Assembly (NCBI GenBank): GCA_902475245.1
Contig: CABRYP010000024.1
Coordinates: 1 to 37,987, forward strand
Length of the DNA stretch: 37,987 bases
DNA from: an uncultured Collinsella sp.
GTDB taxonomy: Bacteria; Actinomycetota; Coriobacteriia; Coriobacteriales; Coriobacteriaceae
Direction of reading: 5' to 3'
A program made the position numbers and the translations under genes. Shown piece after piece: positions 8,101-16,822 of this stretch (the stretch's first letter is position 1; each line of letters opens with the position of its first letter). The notes beneath the pieces were generated by a model. The model saw only the letters and a program-made list of their open reading frames with translations. It had not been told where the DNA came from and did no database searches.

Positions 8101-10128
8101 ATGGAACAAAAGGCCAAGGAGGCAGCCTCGCACGCTGCGATTCCTGTGAGCATCTCGGCGATGCTCGTCACGCTGGGCGTGGTGTACGGCGATATCGGCA
8201 CCAGCCCCATGTATGTAACCAAGGCGCTCGTTGCCGGCAACGGCGGCATCGGAAGCGTCACGGAGGAGTTCGTGCTCGGCGCGCTCTCCCTTGTTGTGTG
8301 GACGGTCACGCTGCTGACGACCGTCAAGTACGTGCTGATCTCGCTGCGCGCCGACAACCACGGCGAGGGCGGTATCTTTGCCCTGTACAGCCTGGTCAAG
8401 CGTTGTGGCAAGTGGCTCATCATCCCCGCCATGCTGGGTGGCGCGGCACTGCTCGCCGACGGCATCCTGACGCCTGCCGTCACCGTGACCACGGCTATCG
8501 AGGGCCTGCGCACCATCCCGGCGGTCCACGCCGTGCTCGGTGACGACCAGGGCCGCGTTGTCGCGATCACGCTCGCCATTATCATCGCGCTCTTCTTGGT
8601 GCAGCGCATCGGCACGGCCAAGATCGGTCACGCCTTTGGCCCCATCATGACGCTGTGGTTTTTGTTCCTGGGTGGTACGGGCCTGTTCTTTGTTTTCCAG
8701 CATCCCGCGGTGCTGCTGTGCCTCAACCCGCTGCGCGGCATCGGCTTTCTGCTGAGCCCCAACAACCATGCGGGCATCATGATTCTGGGCAGCTGCTTCC
8801 TCGCCACCACCGGTGCCGAGGCGCTCTATTCCGACATGGGCCATGTTGGCCGCGGCAACATCTACGCCACCTGGCCGTTCGTTAAGTGCTGCCTGCTGCT
8901 GTCCTACATGGGTCAGGGCGCGTGGCTTATCAACAACGCTGCCAACCCCGAGCTCATGGGCATCGCCGACCTCAACCCCTTCTACCAGATGCTCACCCCG
9001 GGCCTGCGTCCCTTTGCCGTCGGCCTTTCCACCGTCGCCGCCATCATCGCCTCGCAGGCGCTCATCACCGGCGCATTCTCGCTGGTGTCCGAGGCCAGCC
9101 GTCTGGACCTCATGCCTCATATGCAGGTCTTCTATCCTGCCGAGACCAAGGGTCAGCTCTACATCCCCATGGTCAACAACGTCATGCTGGTGGGTTGCGT
9201 TATCGTGGTGCTGCTGTTCCAGAACTCGGCGCACATGGAGGCTGCGTACGGCTTGGCTATTACCCTGACCATGATGTGCACGACGCTGCTGCTCTTCTTC
9301 TACCTGCACGTGGAGCGCAAGCTTAAGATCGCGCCGTGGATCTTTGCCGTCTTCTTCCTCATGCTCGAGGGCTTCTTCTTTGTGAGCTCGCTCACCAAGT
9401 TCTTCCACGGCGGCTATTTCACCATCCTTATGGCCGCGCTCATCATGGGCGTTATGGTGTGCTGGTACAACGGCACGGCGGTCGAGCAGCGCCAGTTTAC
9501 GCTGCTGCCGCTGCGCAGCTACCTGCCGCAGCTCAAGCGCCTGCGCGACGACGACCGCTACGAGCGCATGAGCGACAACATCGTGTACCTGACCAAGGAC
9601 ACCAACACCGACTATATCGACCGCGATATCGTCTACTCGATCTTGGACAAGCATCCCAAGCGCGCACACGCCTGGTGGTTCGTGAATGTCGAGACCATGG
9701 ACGAGCCGCATACCTTTGCCTACTCGGTCGAGACGTTCGGCACCGACTACGTGTTCCGCGTGCATCTGTACCTGGGCTACAAGATCAACCAGCGCGTCAA
9801 TGCCTACCTGCGTCAGGTTGTTCAGGACCTGGCTGCCACTGGCGAGCTGCCGCCGCAGACGCATGACTACTCGGTCTACAAGGACCCGGGTAACATCGGC
9901 ACGTTCAAGTTCGTCCTGATCCGTAAGCTTTTGGCGCCCGAAAGCGACGTGGAGCCGAGCGAGCGTACGGCCATCACGCTCAAGTACATCATCCGCCGTG
10001 CCGCCGGCACGCCCGCGCGTTGGTACGGCCTGGAGAACTCCAACGTGAGCTTTGAGTACGTGCCGCTGTTCACCAAGTTCAAGGCCGTGAACAAGATGCA
10101 GCGCCTGGCTCCCAACGAGCGGCCGTAG
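8101..10128 (+). CDS. kup: Kup/HAK-family potassium transporter
   Basis: 675 residues from the ATG at 8101, which has GGGAGG 10 bp upstream; the in-frame TTG at 8083 contains that ribosome site and is unlikely to be the start. The N-terminal signature GVVYGDIGTSPMY and the NHGEGGIFAL motif are hallmarks of KUP proton-coupled K+ uptake systems. Around 12 membrane helices fill the first ~450 residues; the last ~200 residues are a hydrophilic cytosolic domain, as is usual in the family. Length is normal. A KdpD-like kinase and KdpE regulator lie directly downstream, suggesting this importer is under K+-responsive control here. Confidence 0.93.
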   Translation: MEQKAKEAASHAAIPVSISAMLVTLGVVYGDIGTSPMYVTKALVAGNGGIGSVTEEFVLGALSLVVWTVTLLTTVKYVLISLRADNHGEGGIFALYSLVKRCGKWLIIPAMLGGAALLADGILTPAVTVTTAIEGLRTIPAVHAVLGDDQGRVVAITLAIIIALFLVQRIGTAKIGHAFGPIMTLWFLFLGGTGLFFVFQHPAVLLCLNPLRGIGFLLSPNNHAGIMILGSCFLATTGAEALYSDMGHVGRGNIYATWPFVKCCLLLSYMGQGAWLINNAANPELMGIADLNPFYQMLTPGLRPFAVGLSTVAAIIASQALITGAFSLVSEASRLDLMPHMQVFYPAETKGQLYIPMVNNVMLVGCVIVVLLFQNSAHMEAAYGLAITLTMMCTTLLLFFYLHVERKLKIAPWIFAVFFLMLEGFFFVSSLTKFFHGGYFTILMAALIMGVMVCWYNGTAVEQRQFTLLPLRSYLPQLKRLRDDDRYERMSDNIVYLTKDTNTDYIDRDIVYSILDKHPKRAHAWWFVNVETMDEPHTFAYSVETFGTDYVFRVHLYLGYKINQRVNAYLRQVVQDLAATGELPPQTHDYSVYKDPGNIGTFKFVLIRKLLAPESDVEPSERTAITLKYIIRRAAGTPARWYGLENSNVSFEYVPLFTKFKAVNKMQRLAPNERP

Positions 10129-10189
10129 GCGCCGACGGGTTGCACGGAGTTGGTTTTCGATGGACAAGATTGAGACCGGGGAGGCAAAC

Positions 10190-10384
10190 ATGGATGCAAA
10201 GGTGCTTGACGGTCGCGATCTTGCGGCCGAGCTGGTGCGTGAGGCACGTGCCGACGCCGCCGAAGATCGGTTTTTGACGAACCGTGCCAACATGGATATG
10301 GCCGATCGCGTAATTTCGATCGTGGCACTGGTATTTGGAGCGGTGTGCGTGTGTGCCCTGCTCGCGCACGTGCTGTTTGTCTAG
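10190..10384 (+). CDS. Small single-pass membrane protein, unknown
   Basis: 64 residues from the ATG at 10190, which has GGGGAGG 5 bp upstream; an in-frame ATG at 10160 would add ten residues but has a poorer ribosome site. The N-terminal half is charged (LAAELVREARADAAEDRF) and the C-terminal half is one membrane helix (VISIVALVFGAVCVCALLAHVLFV). It lies about 60 bp after kup and before a strong terminator, so it is probably read with kup. It could be an accessory subunit of the transporter, but it is not recognisably KdpF, and no family assignment can be made. Confidence 0.6.
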   Translation: MDAKVLDGRDLAAELVREARADAAEDRFLTNRANMDMADRVISIVALVFGAVCVCALLAHVLFV

Positions 10385-10430
10385 CGACCGCCGGTTGCAA
10401 AGGCTATACACTTGGAACCACCACAAGGGA

Positions 10431-10475
10431 AACCACCACAAAGGTGCCTGTTCCTTTGTGGTGGTTTTTGTTTTT
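10431..10475 (+). terminator. Rho-independent terminator after kup unit
   Basis: Perfect 14-bp stem AACCACCACAAAGG / CCTTTGTGGTGGTT with an 8-nt loop and the tail TTTGTTTTT. A second near-copy of the left arm (AACCACCACAAGGG, 10416-10429) lies just upstream and could pair with the same right arm. Confidence 0.88.
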
Positions 10476-10495
10476 GAGAGAGGGGCGGGGCGCTG

Positions 10496-12121
10496 ATGGA
10501 CGTCCGTACGGACGGCGATATTGCCGATAGCTTTTGGTGGCGGCGCACAACGCTGACGCGCCGCACTCCTCTGTATGACGCTTGCGTATCGGTGGGGCTG
10601 TTGGTCGCGGCGACGATTGTGGGTGCGCTGCTCGACCATCCGGGTCTCGCGCCGAGCATCATGATCGTCTATGTGTTCGCCGTTCAGCTGTGCGCATTCT
10701 TTACCTGGAGTCGTCTGTATTGCTTGCTGAGCTCGGCTGCCGCCGTGGCGCTCTACAACTTCTTGTTTGTCGATCCGCGCTACTCGCTGTCGCTTATCGA
10801 CCGCGTCTATCTCGGCATGTTCTTCATCATGTTTGTGGTCTCGCTCGTGTCGAGCTCGATTGCGTTGGCCCTGCGCCGCGCCTTGGCACAGGCTGCCGCC
10901 AGTGACCGCCGCACGCATATGGTGCTCGAGACCAACCGTATGCTGCAGCGGTGCGCCGGTCAGCAGCAGATTGTCCATGCCATGGCAACGCAGCTGGCGC
11001 GTCTTTCGGGCTGTCCGGTCGTGTGGTACAGCGCCGACGCCGAGGGCGATGACCTGCTGCCGCGCGCGACATACACGGCCGTGGGCGATGCCGCGCCGGT
11101 GCATGAACTGGCGCCGCAGATGCCGCCGCGGCTCTCGGCGTCCGCCTATGTGGGAACGCCGCTCGATGCCACCTATGGCGGCTCGGCGTTTTATGGCATC
11201 TACCTGACGGTTCGCACGGGCGACGGCTTCGTCCGCTCGGGCGACCCCGCCTCGGTGGTGGGCGTGCTGGCTATCGTTGCCGAGCCCGACGTGCTGACGC
11301 ATGAGGAGCGGACACTTGCCGATGCCATCGTGAGCGAAGGCGAGCTGGCGCTCGACCGCGCCCGCGCCATGGAGGCCCGCGAGGAGGCGGCGGTGCTCGC
11401 CAAAAACGAACAGCTGCGCGCCAACCTGCTGCGCTCCATTTCGCACGATCTGCGCACGCCGCTTACCAGTATTTCGGGTAATGCCGACGTGCTGCTCGAT
11501 CAGGGCTCGACCGGCACCGCCGTGCTCGATGCCCAGACGCGCCGCGGCCTGCTTCTATCCATTCGCTCGGATGCGCTGTGGCTCAACGCCACCGTCGAGA
11601 ATCTGCTCGCCATCACCAAGCTCGAGGGTGGCGGTATGCGCCTGTCGACCACGCTCGAGCTCATGGACGATATCGTCGAGGAGGCACTGCGCCACGTAAA
11701 TCCGGCCGTGCGCGAGCACGACCTTAAGGTGGTGGCGTGCGATGAGCCGGCGCTCGTCAACGTCGACGCGCGCCTGATGGTGCAGCTGGTGGTCAATCTG
11801 GTGAACAACGCCATCACCTATACGCCCGCAGGCTCGCATATCATGATTTCGATTAGCGTCGACGATGGACGTGTGGCGTGCTCGGTGGCCGATGACGGCC
11901 CGGGCATCGCACCCGAGGACCGTGAACGCATCTTTGAGTCGTTCTACACCGCCAACCACGGTCTTGCCGACAGCCATCGCAGCGTGGGCCTGGGTCTTTC
12001 GCTCTGCCGCTCCATTGCGTTGGCGCATGGCGGTAGCATAGAGGTTGCCGCGGCGGACCCGCACGGCTCGGTCTTTACGATTGAGCTTCCCGCCGCCGAT
12101 ATTTCGTTTGATAAGGAGTAG
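10496..12121 (+). CDS. kdpD: KdpD-like sensor histidine kinase lacking the N-terminal KdpD/USP part
   Basis: 541 residues against about 900 in E. coli KdpD. It starts almost directly with the four-helix DUF4118-type membrane domain (helices within residues 30-125), then a GAF-like region, HisKA with SISHDLRTPLTSISGNADVLL around the phospho-acceptor H317, and HATPase_c with VNLVNNAITYTP (N box), DDGPGIAPEDRERIFE (G1) and GLGLSLCRSIA (G2). The N-terminal cytoplasmic KdpD and USP domains, including the Walker motif, are absent. By family it phosphorylates KdpE in response to low K+ or osmotic cues. No kdpFABC is present nearby; kup lies upstream instead. kdpE begins 5 bp after its stop. Confidence 0.86.
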   Translation: MDVRTDGDIADSFWWRRTTLTRRTPLYDACVSVGLLVAATIVGALLDHPGLAPSIMIVYVFAVQLCAFFTWSRLYCLLSSAAAVALYNFLFVDPRYSLSLIDRVYLGMFFIMFVVSLVSSSIALALRRALAQAAASDRRTHMVLETNRMLQRCAGQQQIVHAMATQLARLSGCPVVWYSADAEGDDLLPRATYTAVGDAAPVHELAPQMPPRLSASAYVGTPLDATYGGSAFYGIYLTVRTGDGFVRSGDPASVVGVLAIVAEPDVLTHEERTLADAIVSEGELALDRARAMEAREEAAVLAKNEQLRANLLRSISHDLRTPLTSISGNADVLLDQGSTGTAVLDAQTRRGLLLSIRSDALWLNATVENLLAITKLEGGGMRLSTTLELMDDIVEEALRHVNPAVREHDLKVVACDEPALVNVDARLMVQLVVNLVNNAITYTPAGSHIMISISVDDGRVACSVADDGPGIAPEDRERIFESFYTANHGLADSHRSVGLGLSLCRSIALAHGGSIEVAAADPHGSVFTIELPAADISFDKE

Positions 12122-12125
12122 CGCT

Positions 12126-12839
12126 GTGCCGAACTCTGCCGTGAAACCGCTCATCTTGGTCGTTGAGGACGATCCCGCCGTCCGCAACCTTATCGTCGCC
12201 GCGCTCGAAGCGCACGGTTTGCGCCATATGGCCGTGGAGACCGCTCATGCCGCCATCGCCGCCGCCTCGTCGCAGGCGCCGAGCATTGTGCTGCTCGATC
12301 TGGGCCTGCCCGATATGGACGGCGTCAAGGTGGTGGAGTCGGTGCGCGCGTGGTCGGGCATGCCGATCATCGTGGTTTCGGCGCGTAGTGAGGACGCGGA
12401 CAAGATCCGAGCGCTCGATGCCGGCGCCGATGACTACCTGACTAAGCCGTTTTCGGTCGAGGAGCTGCTCGCGCGCATTCGCACGACGCTCAGGCGCCTT
12501 TCGTATGCGCAGGCGGGCGGTGTTGTCTCCGAGGGCTCGTTCGATACCGGCGAGTTGCATATCGATTTTGATGCCGGCATCGCCACGATGGATGGCGAGG
12601 AACTGCATCTGACGCCGATCGAGTACAAGCTCTTGTGCCTGCTGGCACACAATGCCGACAAGGTGCTCACGCACCAGTTTATTTTGCACGAGATCTGGGG
12701 TACGGCGACCAAGAGCGACCTGGCGAGCCTGCGCGTCTTTATGGGTACGCTGCGCAAAAAGATCGAGTCCGATCCCGCGCACCCGCGCTATATCCAAACG
12801 CACGTGGGTATTGGCTATCGCCTGGTCACCCAAGGCTAG
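12126..12839 (+). CDS. kdpE: KdpE-like response regulator (OmpR family)
   Basis: 237 residues from a GTG at 12126 with AAGGAG 7 bp upstream, inside the end of the kinase gene. The receiver domain has the acidic pair EDD (14-16), phospho-acceptor D58 in VLLDLGLPDMDG, and the conserved lysine in DYLTKPFSVEE. The C-terminal winged helix (LTPIEYKLLCLLAHNADKV ... VFMGTLRKKIE ... GIGYRLV) is typical of KdpE. It would act on K+-uptake promoters; as kdpFABC is missing from the window, kup is the obvious local candidate (inference). A hairpin with a T-tract follows at 12868. Confidence 0.9.
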   Translation: MPNSAVKPLILVVEDDPAVRNLIVAALEAHGLRHMAVETAHAAIAAASSQAPSIVLLDLGLPDMDGVKVVESVRAWSGMPIIVVSARSEDADKIRALDAGADDYLTKPFSVEELLARIRTTLRRLSYAQAGGVVSEGSFDTGELHIDFDAGIATMDGEELHLTPIEYKLLCLLAHNADKVLTHQFILHEIWGTATKSDLASLRVFMGTLRKKIESDPAHPRYIQTHVGIGYRLVTQG

Positions 12840-12867
12840 ATCGCCAACCATCATCCCAATATGAGTT

Positions 12868-12932
12868 GCGGTGAAATACGGTCTAAATTTGCCTAATTCC
12901 AGGCAAAACAGTCCGTATTCCACCGCATTTTT
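12868..12932 (+). terminator. Terminator between convergent kdpE and rlmKL
   Basis: Imperfect long hairpin: GCGGTGAAATACGG pairs with CCGTATTCCACCGC, with an inner TTTGCCT/AGGCAAA stem around AATTCC, followed by ATTTTT. The T-tract ends at the last codon of the convergent rlmKL gene. Confidence 0.7.
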
Positions 12933-12933
12933 G

Positions 12934-15492
12934 TTACTTGCCCTTGGGCTTGCTGGCGTAGAACTTCTTCTTTTTGGGCTTACCTGCACAAGTGGGCTTG
13001 CCGTCACCGCGCGGCCCTCGGTCGCCGGCCTGCGCGTGCGCGGGTGCCGTTGTGCGAGGCTTGCGGGCTTCGGGGTTGCGCAGCTCCTCGGTTCGCTCGG
13101 CAATTTCCTCGGCGCTAAAGCCGACTTCGGCCATGGCGTCCTCGATGGGCAGGCGGCGCACGATATAGCAATGGTGCACCTTCTGGTTGCGCGCGAAGTC
13201 CTCGGGGATGGTCTGCGCCGTAATGTCCTGTAGCACGACGCCCGCGCGCGCGAGCTTGCGCGTTTCGGGGCGGAAGCCGCGTAGGTTGCAGCTAAAGATG
13301 GCGTGGCCGCCCTGTGTGAGCAGGCGCGATACGCCGGCCAAAAGCTCAACATGGTCGCGCTGGACATCCCAGGTGCGGCGGCCCATCTTGGACGAGTTCG
13401 AAAACGTGGGCGGGTCGACAAAGATCAGGTCCCAGCGGTTGCGCGTCTGGCGCTGGTCGCGAATCCAGGCGAGCACGTCGTCGCGCACAAAGTGATGCTG
13501 CGGACCCACAAAGCCGTTCTGGCGCATGTTGCGCTCGGCCCAGTCCAGGTAGGTGTTGGAGAGGTCGACCGTCACGGTCTCCTCGACGCCACCGTCGGCC
13601 GCGTAGCAGGTGGCGGTGCCGGTGTAGGCGAACAGGTTGAGGAAGCGGCGCGCCTGCTTGGCGTGCTCGCGCACCAGGTTGCGCGTGACGCGATGATCCA
13701 GGAAGATGCCGACGTCCAGGTAGTCATCAAAGTTGACGGCAAAGGTAAGGCCGCCCTCTTCGATGAGCGGCAGACGACGGCGTGCGATATTGGCGCGCTC
13801 GCCCGAGCCGCCCTTGCCGGCGCCCTGCTTGCCGTACTGCGAGCCGCCGCGCGAACGCATGCGGGCCTTGGCGTGCACGTGCTCGGCCGGCACGTCCAGG
13901 ATACGCGGCGCGATGGCCAAGATGTCGAGCATGCGGGCCTGGGCCAGTGCGGGGTCGATGGTCTTAGGCGCGGCGTATTCGGCGATGACGAGCCAGCGGC
14001 CCGGCGTCTGCGGGCAGCCCTCGTACAGGTCGATGGCGGCGGAGTAGTCGGGCAGGTCGGCATCGTAGACGCGGTAGCAGGTAATGCCCTCGCGCTTGGC
14101 CCACTTGCGGCGCAGACGGGCATTCTTGCGCAGGCGGTTGGCGAACTGCTCGGACTCGGGGATGAGCACGGGCAGTGGCTTGCCGTCGCCCAGGTCGAGC
14201 GTAGCGGCAGGCTCGGGCATGGGGGCGTTAGCGGCTTCGCCTTGGGCATCTGCGGCCTGCTCCTCGGCATCCGCGTTGGTCGCAGCTTCAAATGCTGCGG
14301 CGGCGTGGTCGAGCGAGGGCCAAACCTCAAGAGCCGCCTCCTCGTTATTGGGCATGACGGCGATCGAGCGCTCGGGCTCGGCATGGAGCGCACGGGCCAT
14401 AAGGCCATCGCGGGTGAGAGCGGCGACCGGCGCCGAAGCGAGCTCGGGGGCGCGGCGCAGCTCGCCGACCAGCGTCATGGCGTCGTGCATGAGCGAAAGC
14501 GGGGTCTCGGTCGTGTCCGCGACTACGGCGGCGCCGGCGACAGCGCCCGCGTGGTCCAGCACGGTGGCGGACTTGGCGGCGCAAAAATCGACAAAGCGCT
14601 TGTAGCCGGCACACTTAACCATGCGCTCGGCGGTCTTGCGGGCGGCAGGGTCGATGTCCACGGCAACGATGCGTGCTTGGCGCTCGCGTGCCGCCGCCTC
14701 GCGCTCGCGCGCCTCGGCGAGTAGTTGCTCCCACAGGGCGGCATCGTGCAACTGCCAACCCTCAAAGCCCCAGCGCTCGCGGGCGGCGCCTGGGGCGCGG
14801 TCGGTTAGGATATTCACTGCCTCCAGCAGCAGGCCGCCGCCGGCGCACGAGGCGTCGACCAGCGTGGGCAGGGCTTCGTTCTCGTAATCGTCTGCCGTCA
14901 GCTCGCGCTCGCACAGTGCAGTCCAGCCGACCTGCGCCAATACCAGGGCGGCGTAGTCGGGGCGCAACACGTGCGTGCCCTCGCCGGCACGGGTCGCCGC
15001 GGGCGGCAGGCGTTTGAACAGCGGGTCGCCCGAAAGGTCCAGGCTGATGCTCGCGCGGCGCTGACGCAGCGAAAGCAGCAGGTGAACGTCGGGGTCGGCA
15101 GCGTCGACATCGGCGCGACGGCCCGTGGTCTCGGCCAGACGGTCGCACAACGCGTCCTTGGCGCGCAGGGCCGAGAAGCGCGTGTTGCGCAGCTGCTCGG
15201 TCACGCCGCGGGCGGTGATGGCGATGGTGGCGCCGGGGCGGATGATGGTCTCCCAGGCGATGTCGTAAACGCTGTCGTACAGCTCGTCGGCATCCTGCGC
15301 CTCAAAGCGCCCAAGCACCACAAACACGCGGCTGGCCAGGCGCGACCACAGACAGGCGCGGTAGCCTTCTTCGAGCTCGCCCTCAAACGTAGCGCGGCCC
15401 TTCAGGCGGCGGACATGCGAAAGCCCGAGGTGTTTAAGCTCATCGGCGAGTGCGGACTCAAAGCCCTCGGGGCAGCTTGCGTAAAATTCCAT
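12934..15492 (-). CDS. rlmL: RlmKL-type 23S rRNA methyltransferase with degenerate RlmL half
   Basis: 852 residues against about 700 in E. coli RlmKL. Order: THUMP domain (about residues 50-160), RlmL-like N-terminal methyltransferase, a low-complexity Ala/Glu-rich insert (about 395-430), then an RlmK-like C-terminal methyltransferase. The C-terminal half is intact: NLFAYTGTATCYAADGG (SAM site) and FVDPPTFSNSSKM with the catalytic DPP at 693-695. In the N-terminal half the usual DPxCGSGT becomes DASCAGGG (C216), and the NPPYGER motif needed for N2-guanine methylation is replaced by VVADTTETPLS near 324-334. I therefore expect m7G (RlmK) activity at least, and the m2G (RlmL) activity is doubtful. 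The tail is Lys-rich. Confidence 0.85.
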   Translation of the reverse strand: MEFYASCPEGFESALADELKHLGLSHVRRLKGRATFEGELEEGYRACLWSRLASRVFVVLGRFEAQDADELYDSVYDIAWETIIRPGATIAITARGVTEQLRNTRFSALRAKDALCDRLAETTGRRADVDAADPDVHLLLSLRQRRASISLDLSGDPLFKRLPPAATRAGEGTHVLRPDYAALVLAQVGWTALCERELTADDYENEALPTLVDASCAGGGLLLEAVNILTDRAPGAARERWGFEGWQLHDAALWEQLLAEAREREAAARERQARIVAVDIDPAARKTAERMVKCAGYKRFVDFCAAKSATVLDHAGAVAGAAVVADTTETPLSLMHDAMTLVGELRRAPELASAPVAALTRDGLMARALHAEPERSIAVMPNNEEAALEVWPSLDHAAAAFEAATNADAEEQAADAQGEAANAPMPEPAATLDLGDGKPLPVLIPESEQFANRLRKNARLRRKWAKREGITCYRVYDADLPDYSAAIDLYEGCPQTPGRWLVIAEYAAPKTIDPALAQARMLDILAIAPRILDVPAEHVHAKARMRSRGGSQYGKQGAGKGGSGERANIARRRLPLIEEGGLTFAVNFDDYLDVGIFLDHRVTRNLVREHAKQARRFLNLFAYTGTATCYAADGGVEETVTVDLSNTYLDWAERNMRQNGFVGPQHHFVRDDVLAWIRDQRQTRNRWDLIFVDPPTFSNSSKMGRRTWDVQRDHVELLAGVSRLLTQGGHAIFSCNLRGFRPETRKLARAGVVLQDITAQTIPEDFARNQKVHHCYIVRRLPIEDAMAEVGFSAEEIAERTEELRNPEARKPRTTAPAHAQAGDRGPRGDGKPTCAGKPKKKKFYASKPKGK

Positions 15493-15567
15493 GGGTGACC
15501 TCTCTGGTTGCGTCGCTCCATTATATGATGGATGCTCCGTTTGCCATCGCCCCCGAAAGGAACCTAT

Positions 15568-15672
15568 ATGATTGATGCGTGCTCCTTGATTCCCATTTTC
15601 ATTGCAACAGCCTCAGGACTCGGGGCCTCGCACAGGCTCCCGCCGCCTTACAGAACTGAAAGCTGGGCGTAG
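15568..15672 (+). pseudogene. 5' remnant of an interrupted Cof-type HAD hydrolase gene
   Basis: The ATG at 15568 follows AAAGGAACCTAT and opens MIDACSLIPIFIAT, then ASGLGASHR and a stop at 15670. The first 14 residues look like the start of a Cof-type phosphatase just before its DxDGT catalytic motif (IPIFIAT would be followed by DLDGT); the motif is missing and the frame turns to junk at about 15610. The matching C-terminal part of such a protein, also without its front, lies at 25132-25401. I read the two as ends of one native gene split by the intervening locus. Alternatively this is a chance 34-codon frame. Confidence 0.5.
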
Positions 15673-15743
15673 GGCAAATCCATGGCACGTGACCTGCGAT
15701 TGCTCGGCCATAGATGGCGTAATCGAGGCCAAGGGAGGGCATC

Positions 15744-15893
15744 ATGTGCGAGGGAAACGAGAGCTGGTTCTGGCACGCGAACGACATGGTGGTGGCGGGC
15801 GACATGAACCTCGTGGTCCGCGTCCTGTGGGTCGCGCTCATCGTAGGCATCGGCGTCGCGACGATGGCCACGCTCTGGATCGTCACGAGGTAG
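15744..15893 (+). CDS. Small predicted membrane protein, unknown
   Basis: 49 residues starting at an ATG with AGGGAGG 5 bp upstream. The N-terminus is polar (MCEGNESWFWHANDMVV), followed by one clear membrane helix (VVRVLWVALIVGIGVATMATLWIV) and a short basic end. It lies convergent to the HAD gene at the left edge of the acquired block. The ribosome site and coherent hydrophobic helix argue for a real gene; the short length and lack of recognisable relatives argue caution. Confidence 0.42.
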   Translation: MCEGNESWFWHANDMVVAGDMNLVVRVLWVALIVGIGVATMATLWIVTR

Positions 15894-15945
15894 CGCGCCA
15901 CGAACGGATGACGAGGCACGCGGCGCATGCCACGCTGGCGGAACC

Positions 15946-16773
15946 CTAGCCTCGCTGCTGGACAATCTGTTCGATGAGCTTCGCGACGGAGTCCTCGGCT
16001 GCGTCCCCGATCAGGTGATGGGCCGCGGCCTTCGCCTCTGGCATCGCGCCCGCGACTGCGTAGGAGTTCGGCACCTTTTCGAGGAGCGTCACGTCGTTTT
16101 CCGAGTCTCCGATAAAAGCGACCTCGTCCAGCGTGACCCCAAGGCTGCCGAGAAGCGCGTCGAGTCCGTTTACCTTGCTCCAGCCAGCCGGAACAACATC
16201 GAGGAAGAATGGGACGGGCGAGGGGAAATCAAGCTCTGGGCAGGCTTCCTTGCATCGACTCCGAACGACTTCCGTCGGGGCGGAGCTGACGTTGACGAAG
16301 ATGCCGGCGGTGGTGACGTCACGGTTCGTGGGCACGTCTCCGAGCGCCATGTCTCTTCCGGAGTCCTTAACGATTTCCAGGGCGAATTCGTCGCCAGGCT
16401 CGACGGCGCAGAGGAACTGCTCGCAGCGTTTGCTTGTCTCATCGACATCGGCGACTAGCCAGAGTGACGTCCCCGCGTAGGGGCGTACGGCGCTATCGAG
16501 CTTGACGAGGGCCTCCGTCGAGAGCGTCTTTTTGAACACGAGTTCGCCGCTGGAGAAGACCTTCTTTCCGTTGGCCATGATGCCGGTCGAGAAACAGCGC
16601 GCGTCGCCGTCAAAGGCATCGGCCAGGTCGGCGTAGTCGCGGCCGCTTGCGGGGCCGAACGCGATGCCCGCATCAAGCGCCGAAAGAATCGCGCTGTGCG
16701 TGCGCTCCGATACGACCCTTGAGCCAAACGGCAGCAGGGTCCCGTCCATGTCTGCGAGGATGAGCTTTATCAA
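15946..16773 (-). CDS. Cof-type HAD-IIB family phosphatase
   Basis: 275 residues. Motif I is ILADMDGTLL (nucleophile D8, acid/base D10); the cap domain is of type IIB; motif III lysine is in GWSKVNGLDAL; and motif IV is IGDSENDVTLLEKV. All catalytic residues are present. These enzymes dephosphorylate sugar phosphates or related metabolites. It lies 49 bp downstream of rpiR on the same strand, so it is probably co-transcribed with the regulator of the PTS operon and may relieve sugar-phosphate stress or act on a pathway intermediate (inference). It is the intact counterpart of the broken HAD gene flanking this locus, but not its other half: it is complete and on the opposite strand. Confidence 0.85.
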   Translation of the reverse strand: MIKLILADMDGTLLPFGSRVVSERTHSAILSALDAGIAFGPASGRDYADLADAFDGDARCFSTGIMANGKKVFSSGELVFKKTLSTEALVKLDSAVRPYAGTSLWLVADVDETSKRCEQFLCAVEPGDEFALEIVKDSGRDMALGDVPTNRDVTTAGIFVNVSSAPTEVVRSRCKEACPELDFPSPVPFFLDVVPAGWSKVNGLDALLGSLGVTLDEVAFIGDSENDVTLLEKVPNSYAVAGAMPEAKAAAHHLIGDAAEDSVAKLIEQIVQQRG

Positions 16774-16822
16774 GGGGTCCTCCCGTTTCGGTCTGGGCGT
16801 CGGCGCGCCGGTGTGCGTCGTC

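Noticed and set aside
8077..10293. 738-codon open frame antisense to kup
   Set aside because: Shadow of kup in high-GC DNA; composition rich in Arg, His, Gln and Ala, with no domain signs.
15602..15949. 115-codon plus-strand frame at the left island edge
   Set aside because: It overlaps the better supported 49-codon frame and the HAD remnant, with an Arg/His-rich low-complexity translation and no ribosome site.
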